DNA from: Gamarada debralockiae
Taxonomy: Eukaryota; Ascomycota; Leotiomycetes; Helotiales; Hyphodiscaceae
Direction: 5' to 3'
Length of the DNA stretch: 64,000 bases
Assembly: GCA_002803225.1 (NCBI GenBank)
Contig: NXFV01001363.1
Coordinates: forward strand, 1 to 64,000
Positions within the stretch are counted from its first letter, which is position 1. Every line of letters starts with the position of its first letter. A program made the translations under genes and the position numbers. Positions 47,523 through 58,116 of this stretch are shown in pieces. The notes beneath the pieces were generated by a model. The model was not told the origin of the DNA. It made no database searches and saw only the letters and a list, made by a program, of their open reading frames with translations.

Positions 47523-49958
47523 TCAATCATCCGCCAAAGAAACGCTGCAATCCGAATCACTATCATCATCAATCTCAATAGCTGTCTCCTTTTCCTTCCC
47601 TTTGCTATCATTTTCCCCATTGAGCCTTCCTTTTCCCATAATAGGAATCAAAGCAGTAGTAGTAGTCGTAGTAACAGTCATCCCAACCTTCACTGTCTTG
47701 GTAACAATCTCAATCCCATTCATCGCCTCGAATTTCGGAGTAATTGCCATTATCGTTGAAGTTTGACCATCTGCTGAGGTGTCCGTCTTCACTGAAAAGC
47801 CGGCTGGCATAGTCTCAGGGACCTTGATGTTAGTGGCTGGTGCGGAAGAGTCTAGAGAAATGACGTTTGAACCAGGATAGAGAGGGTGGTTGTATGGAGG
47901 TCTAGAAGGAGGGCGACGCATTCCTCGAGGCCAGCCTGGTGGCGGAGGGGGGCCAGATGGGCGCATTCCCGGGGGACTGTGATAATATGGAGTCAGTATT
48001 CGCTCAAAGAAAGTGAAATTTTAGGGTCAAGAGGGTTTATGAATTTAAAAGATATTATTCATAGGTTCAAAACTGGTTGCAGAACTCATAAACTCCAACA
48101 GAATTTAAAAAGAATCGCTTTACAGAATTACTTACGGTCCTGGTGGTGGAGGGGGAGGCCCTGGAGGTAGACCATAAGGGCGAGGGCCAGGTGGTGGAGG
48201 AGGCGGAGGAGGTCCTCGTTGCATTCCTGTGAAAGGGGGTGGAGGGGGAGCTCCTGGATGCACGCCATAATTTGGGACTGAAGGGCGAGGTGGTGGAGGA
48301 GGAGGGAGAGGGAGCCTTGAGTTCGAGGACGAAGGTCCTGAATTGGATGGTTGACTGGAATCGAAGGATTGAGGAGATTTGTGGGGCAGTGAGATAGGTT
48401 CAGCGTCCCTCTTTTCTCGCTGCTCCTGCCGTTGGGTCATTTGCTCATTTTCTGCAGAGCTTGACAAAGACGTAGGTTGCATTGCCGAGAGTGAACCCCT
48501 TGTCTTTGCAATTTGGTCTTGAAGTGTACTCGACTCCTTATCCAGTCTGATAGCCCTCTGCCCTTCATCTCTCTCCATACGCTGGAAGTGGGAGAGTTGG
48601 AGCGTGAGCAAGTCCACCTTTACAGATTCGATGAAAATTCTGTCACGAATTTGCTCTTCGGTAAGTGGACCAGAATCCGTGCCAAGCTTCGCTAGCTCCT
48701 TCTCCTCGTCGGTGATAGCCATGCCTAGTTGTTGCTGAAGTTGCGCCTGAGCAATGGCGAACAGTCGTTGAGACTTTTTGAAGCTTTGACCAAGTCCCTC
48801 TGCCGCTGCATGCACATGCACATGCCCGCTTTCCTGATTTCTGACTTGGTCCGCGTTTTTGGCTTGGGCTTCGCGGGATTTAAACTGTTCTAGTCGCGTC
48901 TCTGCCATTCTCTTTCGATTTCGTGCATCCAAAAGATGTAGTCCTAATTCGCATCCGTCCATTACACGGTGTGGCTTGTCGCCAGGAGCCTGTTGGGGGC
49001 TTTGGGAAGTGACGGAAGAAACAGGCTGGCTTCCATTGGAGGCCGAGGAAGGTGCGATCTGGTTGTTTCTGGCTGTATTTGGGCCACTTGCTATAGATTG
49101 GCTGTTGTCGTCTACACCAGGACTCGACAGTGACCTTCGAGCATCCAGAACCTGACGCATATGAGATCTCCTCTGTTCGAGGTCCTCGGGGACCGGGTAT
49201 CGTTCTTTCAAAATCTGCAACTGGTCTGGCGCCGGAGGAGGCTGTCGTTGGTCAGGAGCCAGCGGGAGCCTGGGAGGAAAAGGACATGTTCGACGTGGAA
49301 ACATTCCACCACGTGTAGCGACAGCTGAGCCCCCAGTTTCGTGATGGGCTTCATTTTCATCGGAGAAAATAGCACCTCCCGCAATTGATGCAGCACCTGG
49401 AAGTTCTACCCGACCGCCGTCCTGTTTGGCTTTCATCAAATCCGCCTTCTTTTTCTGCTGCTCTAGCAACATAAGCTGCCATTGATAGTGTTGAAGTTGA
49501 TGGTTATTCATGCCTGCCGTGATCCTGTCTTGAACCTCGCACATTCCCTTTTGGAAAGATTCATTCACGTCGTTGATGCACGGCGCTATTTGGTCAGCCG
49601 TACCCTCCGGTTGTGGTGGTTGTTTCCCCTTGGCTAAATGATTGGAACTCTCTCCGTTGTTGATCGTTGGCAGCTTATCCATTGAGCTATGGACCAATCC
49701 CGGCTCCATCCATATTTGCTGTGTTGGAGAAGGCTGAGGCATTTGTGACGTGAGATTCTTGACAACCCCACAAACAGGCAGAGCCACTGGACTCAACAAT
49801 GGACTTGCGTGGGGTGAAGCTTCAGCAGTCGAGCTCCTCTCATCCGAGTCCACCACTGAGATAGGGCTGTTGCTCAGCGAGCGGGGTATGTACTCCGGTG
49901 AGGGTGAGGGCGAGGGCGAAGGAGCGTCGAAAATATCGATGTCCCAGCCTGCGTCCAT
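47523..49958 (-). CDS. Proline-rich, coiled-coil protein of unknown function
   Basis: Two exons on the minus strand, 49958-48136 and 47976-47523, joined over a 159-bp intron (gtaagt...atcacag), giving 758 residues. The start is the ATG at 49958 (MDAGWDIDIFDAPS); the frame extends two codons upstream only through a TTG. The N-terminus has an SPSPSPSP tract. The middle is Gln/Lys-rich with likely coiled coils (NNHQLQHYQWQLMLLEQQKK; LGMAITDEEKELAKL). From about residue 540 to past the intron there are repeated polyproline runs with Gly/Arg (RGPPPPPPPPGPRPYGLPPG), and the C-terminus is Thr-rich then acidic (EIDDDSDSDC). It resembles actin- or RNA-associated scaffold proteins only in composition. 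I do not recognise the family. Confidence 0.8.
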
Positions 49959-51367
49959 GATCAACGGTTCTCACGACTGGAACGATTCCCTTCTCATGAG
50001 GGATCAAAATGAGCGAGAAAATAAAGTAAAGGAAGCAAAAAGAGAGGGAATTAAAAAGGTGTGGAAGAAGCTTGAGGTCGGTGAGGGAATGGGCTGAGGT
50101 TGGGTATTTGAGGTGAGGCTGTAGGCTGCAGCAGGGTAGGCAACAGGCCGCCGTTGGCCGTCATTACCCCTCACCGTCGCTCGTTCTGGTTCGCCAGTTC
50201 TTGTGCTACAACACCTTGCTTAAAAAAGTAATTCCTTTTATCTTAGTGATGGACTTGAGTTAACACTCACATGATATTTTGGGGGCCGAAAAGTCAAGAT
50301 CTTGATTTACCGGCTTCTCAAAGCGATTACTCGTAGCATTTCTACGTATAGTACCTCTATCTGACATGTTATCTTGAGCTCAGGGCTCAAAGAGCATGTG
50401 ATACATGTCGAAAGAAGACTCGACGAGGAGGTATTAGTTCAGAATTGAGATAAAGAAGCCCAGTTTGTTCTTACAGTATACCCACAACAGATGTAGATAC
50501 TCCTACCACTCATTCTCCTCATCTCCCTCTCCTCCCTCACCACAGTCCCACCCCGGCACCTAACCAAACCCCCAGACCCCCAAACTCCTTCAACCCAGGA
50601 CAAAGGTCCCCGCATTCTCACTCAACCATCTAATCCTCCTTCCCATGAACATAAAATGCTCTTCGTTCCCTTGATAAGTGATACAACCCAGAACAAGTCC
50701 CAAATGTACTGCTTGAGTAGACGAAAGTATTTAAAATGTCCTTCAGGAACAGTGAAGACTTTCCCGGGCTACCAACTAACACTGATTAGCTCAAACAGTA
50801 TAGCTAAGATCGTATTGTTAGCTAGGAACTGCGAAAACCATTCGTAGAACGCTGTCAGTGGCTGCCACAATGACTCCTATCGGGAAGTGTGTAACACGAT
50901 TCGGAAGACTGGCAGGGTTTATGGCCTTCACTGCTTTCGAGCATCTTTCGATCAAAGCTTGGACCTCGACGGAGAGCAAAAGGCTTTCGTCATGGTTGTC
51001 GACGAGCTGGTTTTCGATAAAGTATTATCGATAAGATCGATTGATAATGGCCGATATCGATTATCGATACTCTCTACAGGGGTAAATAGTCGTTATCCGC
51101 CACATATGATTTACCCAATTAGATACCAAGAAGCGATCAGTCCACTCCTGATTTTCCACTTTATTTCGGCTCGCTTGATAATTATTACCCGCTCTAGGTA
51201 GTAATCGATACCCCTAGTACTAGTCCAGGACTAGCTTAGTACGAACACACATAACCCACTAAAACCCTACTTAAACCCTCTCTCTTCTCTTCTTCCCTTA
51301 CCAAACTACAATAACAACAACAGCAGCAGCAGCAGTAGCAAGTAAGTTGTGACGGCGCTGGCCCTGG

Positions 51368-51460
51368 TCGCGAGATCCTTTTCGACGTCGCGGGGCACCT
51401 CTCAGCCGGAAGAGCCTAATACATTTATATCTAGTCTTAGAAACGGATTTATTTGATATC
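51368..51460 (+). repeat. Diverged direct repeat, left copy
   Basis: Begins tcgcgagatccttttcgacg and later contains cttagaaacggatttatt. It pairs with 51521-51612, offset 153 bp. Confidence 0.55.
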
Positions 51461-51520
51461 AGATACAAAGAATATTTAGAAGAGGTAACGACTAAGAGTT
51501 AATCCTAATTTTAACCTTAA

Positions 51521-51612
51521 TCGCGAGGCTGTTTTCGACCTCGCGCTTGACGTTTGCGGCCTTCCCAGCACGACGAATCTAGATCCAGCCTTAGAAAGGG
51601 ATTTACTAGGCT
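51521..51612 (+). repeat. Diverged direct repeat, right copy
   Basis: Begins tcgcgaggctgttttcgacc and contains ccttagaaagggatttact. Spacing between matching blocks is conserved with the left copy. Confidence 0.55.
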
Positions 51613-52042
51613 GCTTCCCCCCTCTACTAGTCAATAAGCATATTTACTTCAAGGCCCTTCATTAATTAGCAGGGCCATCGGGACTAGCCATGGGAAGGAA
51701 GCCGGCCAGTACCTAATAGATCAGCATTGAGTAAGCTCTATTAGCAAGACTGTTCTTCCACAATCGAGTTGAAATGGCTATTTGTTAAAAATATACCCCA
51801 ATCCATTGGATATGCTTTTCCTGGCCACGTTAAATGAACCTCGTAGCTGTTGGCTGAGACATTAGCTAGACTTTCCTACATATAAAATGACTATCTGAAC
51901 TGTGCACCTGAGCTTACGTGATATCTAACAGGTTATAATGATCACGCACGAAGAGAGCTTCAATCAGTACAATCCGCTTTCTATTTCTAAACCCCTATCC
52001 CCCATCTTCTCTGCTCCCTACCTTATCATACATCCTTGGCTC

Positions 52043-52332
52043 CTACGAGCTGCCGCTAGCGTCGCTGTTGCTGCAGACACAAGGGTTGTCACTATAACAA
52101 AAGTGAGCCGGTCCTTATTAACGCAGACACAAAACGAAAGAAGAGACAAGAGAAGCAAGAAGACATACCCAGTCGTACAGAAGCCGTTGGTGAAGCCGGC
52201 ATTGATACACGACGTTCGGCAGGCCGTCGGCGATCCACAATCGATAACACAGACATTAGCACCGCCCCTAGTTGAACCCATTAGCGCTAGAGCAGGAGAA
52301 GAGGATTGAGAGGGGCCTACACGACAAGGCAT
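52043..52332 (-). CDS. Candidate defensin-like (CS-alpha-beta) peptide, 5' end uncertain
   Basis: Two minus-strand exons, 52332-52169 and 52091-52043, flank a well-formed 77-bp intron (gtatgt...CTCAC...gttatag) and keep frame (GG|T). The joined product of about 70 residues has a cysteine pattern CX3CX5CX3CX9CX6CXC. This includes the CXXXC, GXC and CXC elements of CS-alpha-beta defensins (ACRTSC, NGFCTTG and, after the intron, DNPCVC); the spacing 3-9-6-1 is close to insect and fungal defensins. The ATG at 52332 does not give a signal peptide, and no leader exon was found upstream, so the precursor start is unknown and it may be a relic. A 123-codon frame on the plus strand overlaps it and looks like an antisense shadow. 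Confidence 0.4.
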
Positions 52333-53368
52333 CGATGTAACCCGTCAACAGTACAGCCCTCCTTCAAAAAGTCTTCAATGCGTGAGACTCCATTTCGTTG
52401 AGCTGTCACATTAAAGTTGAGGAGGAAAACCCTTGATTCGGTAGGCGGTGAATTCTGGCAGAACCCTAGACATTCATCATCATGGAAATGTCATGGGGGC
52501 GTTCACGTGGCGGATCCGCCGCTGACAGGGAACTAGTATCAAAATCTAGTATCTCCACGAACTTTATAGATACTATCTCTAACCTTCGAACAACCCTCAA
52601 ATCGACCGCACAATCTGTCGTGAAGTGGAACATGGAGCAATTCCAGGGCTTAAACAATTTACAAACACTCATGACTGTACCTTCATCTTATGTCTTTCTT
52701 TAAAGACAGACATAGGGGGTTTGCGATAATGATATACCTAGATGATTGGACTTTCTCAATCGTGAATTGATGGAGACCTTCGAATTCCCGATACGAATCC
52801 GAATCACGAGGCTCAAATTCGTTCGACCTGGCGTAAACGCCCTGTAGCTCAGGCAGTCACTCGCTAAATCTCAGGGGTTAGTAACGGTGTCCAATTTTAC
52901 TCCATGCCTGAAGTTTAACCGCATAGTATCGAAGTTGGGAAAGCAGGCCTCGGACCTCTTCCAGGACTGAAATTGTTTTCTAGTTACTCGCTGCCGGACA
53001 ATAGTTTTGAAGCTGTGTAACAGTGGTTTTCGGATTGCCTCCACACAATATCCCCGCCCCTAAGGGCAGCGGCGTGGGAGACCTTGGGGGCGCCTAATCT
53101 GACAGCGTTGTATTACGCCCTATCACCTGTTTCCAAATGAAAAATGAGGCTGCGCCAACGTCATGTCTTCCGAGCGTTTATATGGCTGTCATCCCAGCCT
53201 GATGGTGGTTGGGTAGTTTCTGGTCACGAAAAGTCTTTGCCCCACAGTTGTGAGATTCTCCGAAAGTTTGAACACATTTTGTTAGGTAGTAGAAGGATTT
53301 GAGTACGATGAACCGGCACAAAGAGTTTGGTAGTTGCATGAGGCTAGCTACCCGAGGCAGGCTTCAAA

Positions 53369-56300
53369 ATGGATCTTTTGTCCGTCATCGCGAGTGTTGC
53401 GGGCCTCGTCTCTCTCGCGCTACAAGTCTCTGGACTACTGGCGCAGTACAGTATGGCCGTCAAAGGTGCACCTGCTGAGATGCGCGATTTGATTAGGCAT
53501 CTGGAATCACTAAGTACTATTGTCGGGGCAATAAAAGCTGCATTTGAGAAGAAGGACAAGGAGGGGGAGATTGATGAGAGCGAGGCTTTGATGAAAATGC
53601 TTGAGGCATACTGAAAGCTACTTCAGGAGACAATGGCCAAACTTGTAGAATTGGATATCAATGCCACTGCAAATGAGGGCCAATCGAGACTGGGAAAGAA
53701 GTGTAAGAGGCTGTTTAAGAAGATGACGCCGCCATTCAAGGGAGATGAAGTCCAACGCTTGTTGCTAGTCATACGCGACTACAAGGCCACCTTGACACTA
53801 GCAATGACTCGAGAAGAGAAGCGAGAAGAACCTCGGCTGCAATTTCAGGCCTGTTGAGCTATGACAATGTATACAGACAATAGTTGTAGGAAGTCAACAA
53901 TTGTTCTGATGTCAATGCTCACGCGCCTCGAGGAAGCTGGCATTAGGTTCGAAGACAATCTCACTAGTCTGCAACAGCAGAATGCAATGATCCTCCAAAC
54001 TCCATCAATGGAATGAGCAACATGCAAACACCACCATATTCCGAGGGTTCTGTAGCGAATAAATATTTTGGACTTTCGATCCATCCCACTGCAACGTTCC
54101 TTGGCAGAAACGACATATTGACGCAAATGGAGCCCAATTCAAGGACGAAGTATTTTCAGAGCAGCAAAACCGGATATGTAGAATATGGACTTGGCGAAAG
54201 TGGGAAGACACGGATCGCCGTTTCTTTCGCTTTAGTAACAAGAAAGACCCCGATGGCGTCTTCTTTATCAGTGCCACTCCGGCAGATTCTCTAAACTGCG
54301 ACTCCACCAGATTCATTAAATCGTAAGACTTTCAGCCGTTGAATGATGAGGACAAGATTTAGTGCGTTAAGCGATAGTACGATCGACCAAAGAACACTTC
54401 TTGGCTCTTGATCTTCGACAACGCCGATGATCTGGAAGAAGTGGGCTTGTCAACTTATTCTCCTGCCGACAAGTCCGGCAATATATTGATCACGACTCGA
54501 GATTCAGGAGTTGAGAATCCACATCTGACCACTTCCGCCATACACTTGGATATGCTCAGCCCAGAGGATGCCTTTACACTTCTCCTGAAAAGGGCTACCA
54601 TTAAGAGCGTCTCTGAGCGCCGACGACGAGAAGTCAGCGACACAGACTGTTAACGAAACTTGGGTGTCTTCCACCAGCAATAGATCAAGCTGGGCCTATA
54701 TTCAAACACGGAAGAAGAAGCTCGGTGACTACTTCCAAATGTACCAAATTCACCAAACAACTCTGCTTGCGTTTCGTATAAACTAACCAATGAAGGGACT
54801 GTGATGACAACCTGGGGCATGTCATTCGACAATATCGAAGCCGAGTCATCAGACATCGCCGAATTCTTGCTCCTTCTATGCCAGTATGATCTATCGCGCA
54901 TTCCGGATGCGTTGCTGACTAAGTGCTGTTCACCGCAGCCAGTTTATGGTCTGGATGGTGAACTGATGATTTTGGCTCCGGAGAATGATTCGTTCCTGAC
55001 AGTATGATCAGACTTTTGGGAGACAGCGTCAGTTTTGATGAAGCAGTGGAAGTCCTTCTTTCTTTCTCCTTGGTTAAGAGGAGAGATGATGAGACTGGCT
55101 TCTCTGGATACATTCTTCATCCCCTGGTGCAGTTTTGCGGACAGATGAGGGCTAGTGAGGAGTGAGGGAGAAGTCACTTGAGGACGCTATTTGCATTACA
55201 AGTCATGCTTATCCTATAAGGAACCTAGATGAATGGTATACTTATTTCATCTTCTAAAGCCAAGTTTGCTTTAATTTAGGCACGTGCTAACTATACCAAA
55301 GGAACACCTCGTTTAGTCAAGAACTTCTCCCACAAGTTGAACATTGCTGCAGTCGACTCGAGAAAGCTAGAAAGCTCGGCCAGGAAATCCCAAGGATCGC
55401 CAACACAGGGCCGTCTCTCTTCCTTGCAGCATAACATTTCGCGACTGTATCATGGTGCGAACGATTCATCACAGAATCAGAGATCCTACTATAAAATAAC
55501 GAAGATGAATTCCTGACGGCATTCGTCGTCGATCGCAGAGGGAAACTTTCTCTCCAAATTGGCCAACCGGAAAGAAGCCTCGAGTTGCTCTCAAATTTCG
55601 TCGAGAATCCCCCAAATATAAAAGAAGATCCCACAAGCGACAAGCCGGAGAATAACCTCGCAAACTCAATGCACGGCTGTGTATACATCATGCTTGGCTA
55701 CCAGCTCATGACCTTAGGACGGTCTAAGGAAGCTGAAAGTTGTCCTCAGCTGGCACGCTCTCGAGCCATTCTTTATCCCCGAGCGAGCAACTGAGCGCTA
55801 CCGGGACCGCACACTGGTTGACATATACGTGGGCAAAAAGAATTGGGCCGACACCGAAAAAGTTCTTCGCTCTCTCCTGGCGCCAGATATGCGGGATGCT
55901 GCAGGGCCAATGGGCAAAGGCTGGACGACCCATCAGCTCGCGGGAATCTTGCTCGAGGGGGCACACTACAAAGAAGTCAATACGCTCACCATGCCCGCTA
56001 TTCTTGCTCAACAGAAATACGGACATGACGACAGGGAAGAGGCGTTGCCCATTATTATGGATTTGATATGCTCGCTCCTCGCTCAGAAAGCTTGTGATAT
56101 AGCTTTGTCCATGTTGGTTGGAACTGCCTATTCAGGTATAGCCTGTATTTTCCCCTCTTTTGTGATATAAGAGAGCTCTTCCCCTCCTTGTATTTCAGCT
56201 CCTTAGATATCAGCTAGGTCTAGAAATGCCACTATATTTCGCCCCCAAAATACAGCTCAACTGACAGTCCATCTAATGAAATTGCGATAGATCCTTGAGA

Positions 56301-56763
56301 CGAAGTTTAGCGCGATATTGATGGTCATGAGGAAGATTGCAAATATGTGGTGTTTGTTGCGGCGACTAGCTCTGGGGATGGGCGATATGGGTAAAGCAAA
56401 GCTGTGTTGGGAGAACGCAGTGGAGGTTGCGGAGAAGGCGACGTGGGATACTGGACACATGGTTGGAGCTGTGAGGTTCTCATTTGGATATGTCTTGCGT
56501 CTGTTGGGAGTGCAGGATGAGATGCCCAATTGGAAGTTTTGAATGCAGATTGTGGATCTTGAAAAGGGGAGGAAGTTGGAGAATGTTGACATTGATTGGG
56601 ATTGGACTGATATCATATTGGAGGTGCAGAAGGGACTTGGGACTGGTGAGTAGTCTGGATTATCCGTCAACGTGGATTCCCCATGTGGGGAGCTTGAACT
56701 CAGTGTTGGATATCTTACGAAGTTACGAAATGCATGACGTTTACAAACAGCTAATTAACTTCT
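53369..56763 (+). pseudogene. STAND (NLR-like) protein pseudogene: fungal N-terminal domain, NB-ARC, TPR
   Basis: From ATG 53369 the frame reads MDLLSVIASVAGLVSLALQV, the N-terminal domain of many fungal STAND proteins (PigL_N/Helo-like), broken by a TGA near 53612 (Trp expected). NB-ARC pieces follow: FLGRNDILTQME near 54099, the P-loop YGLGESGKTRIAVSFAL near 54184-54234, FFISAT, LLIFDNADDLEEVGLSTY near 54403-54455 (Walker B) and NILITTRDSGV near 54480. A winged-helix-like part (SLVKRRDDETGFSGYILHPL near 55062-55122) and TPR-like parts (CERFITESEILL; QPERSLELLSNFVE; GDMGKAKLCWENAVEVAEKA) extend to about 56540. Many frame changes and stops occur, and a dispersed repeat sits inside the TPR part. 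Intact members act in fungal immunity-like cell death. Confidence 0.8.
56166..56270 (+). repeat. Dispersed repeat, copy B, inside the STAND pseudogene
   Basis: Shares tataagagagctcttcccct, atttcagctccttag and tacagctcaac with 46077-46174. It splits the TPR-coding part of the STAND pseudogene. Confidence 0.7.
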
Positions 56764-56900
56764 GACGAAAACAAGAGCCAGTCCATTCCAGATTTGGATA
56801 TCATAAAAGTTTCCCAACGAAATCTTAACCGAACTCCTCATACTCTATTGGTTATTCATCGCCCAATCGTCATTACCCTAATCAGACAGTCTACCCCTTC

Positions 56901-57718
56901 CTACCCCTCAACACCCATCAACTTCTCCTTCCTCCTCTCCTCCAACAACTCATCGGAAGTCAGGTAGCCGTCACCCGGTCCAAAGCCCCTCTGACCGTCC
57001 CCTCCCTCGCCATACAACCCACTCATTTGGCCTTCACACACGTTGTGTTCATACGCATTATGACCATCGTATTTATTCTGCACCAGCAGCACGTCCTTAT
57101 CCTCCTCCACATTCCTCACAGGCTGGAAATTCCCTCCTCTTCGCCTTCTCCACAACTCGATAAGGCCGAATGTGACAGCCGTAAGTGCAGCTTTCTTGCC
57201 GATCTTGACGTGCGAAATGGGCTCTTCTTGGTTTTGTTCGCGTCGAGCTGTTTGAATAGTCATTAGCAAGTGCACATCAAAGTAGGAAACTGGGTAACTT
57301 CGCGATCATGAGGTGGGTTGAGGGGAGGGTGGGAGGTACCTTTCTTATACTCATGGTGATGAACAACGCAATACAGAATCAGAATGGCCATAATGATAGC
57401 GACGACAACGCCGATGATAATCAAGACCACCTTTAAAGGGAGATGGCCTCCGCTATGCGAGCTGGTGTATACATACGTTGTATGGTGGGTAGACGAGTGG
57501 GAAGACGAATGCGATGAGTGGGACCCAGACGTCGACTTGCGTGCCTCTATAAAGCGCTCCATGATTCCCTCCATCTTTCTTGAACCGTTTCGCTCGTCGC
57601 GACAACTGTTCGTTACGAAGGTTGTAGGTGAGACATGTAAGGCTGAGGGTGCGAGCTCCATCTTATCTTTCGCTTCTGGGGCACAGCACTTGGCGCAGTA
57701 AAGTTGGCGTGCTTTCAT
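56901..57718 (-). CDS. Small single-pass membrane protein, unknown function
   Basis: Two exons on the minus strand, 57718-57340 and 57247-56901, with a 92-bp intron (gtacct...caaacag), giving 241 residues. The N-terminal 70 residues contain a Cys group (YCAKCCAP) and a Ser/His-rich stretch (SHSSHSSSHSSTHHTTY). One transmembrane helix follows (LKVVLIIIGVVVAIIMAILI, about 100-120), then HHHEYKK and a basic/acidic cytosolic tail ending in DELLEERRKEKLMGVEG. No signal peptide and no recognised domain. It could be a membrane adaptor; orientation and role are unknown. Confidence 0.75.
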
Positions 57719-58116
57719 TGGCGATGCGTTGAAGCTTGGCCCGCTGGGGTGAAGATAAGGCTGATTGTGGGGCTTTCAGGGGCTAGCGAGCTGAAAATAT
57801 TCCGCGCTGTAGGCTCGGCTGGTTGGTTGGAGCTTATTTCATTTCGGTGTGGCTGAGTTTTGTTGCCAAGTCACGAATGCTTCCCTCTCATTGTTGCATC
57901 ATGAACGTTTTCAACGGCGTTAATTCGGACTTTGTGACGACGTTGACAAACAGGGAATTTTGAGGAAGCTAGAGATATGCGAGGCACTGTCATTGAAAAT
58001 CTAGATGATAGAGTCATAGAGAGACCCGTCCTGCTCTAATTGCTTGACTTTTGAGAAGCAGGGACACAACTTGCAGGGAAAAGAGCCCGCACTCTTTTTA
58101 AATGCATTTCAGCGGC
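57719..58116. promoter_or_regulatory. Upstream region of the small membrane protein
   Basis: About 400 bp between the membrane protein ATG and the 3' end of the hydrolase-CorA pseudogene. No motif claimed. Confidence 0.3.

Larger units (their letters stand above)
49959..53368. other. Repeat-bearing AT-rich stretch
   Basis: About 3.4 kb. Besides the proline-rich gene's promoter and the candidate defensin-like ORF, it contains a palindromic ATCGAT cluster (51014-51070), a perfect short hairpin at 51220-51234, an AAC/AGC microsatellite (51308-51338), and a diverged direct repeat (51368-51460 and 51521-51612). It reads like old transposon debris. Confidence 0.45.

Noticed and set aside
51938..52309. 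123-codon plus-strand ORF
   Set aside because: It overlaps the minus-strand split ORF with good splice sites; its own sequence shows no domain, signal peptide or typical codon pattern, so I treat it as an antisense shadow.
52840..52910. Possible tRNA A-box (tgtagctcaggcag)
   Set aside because: No B-box or cloverleaf can be built around it.
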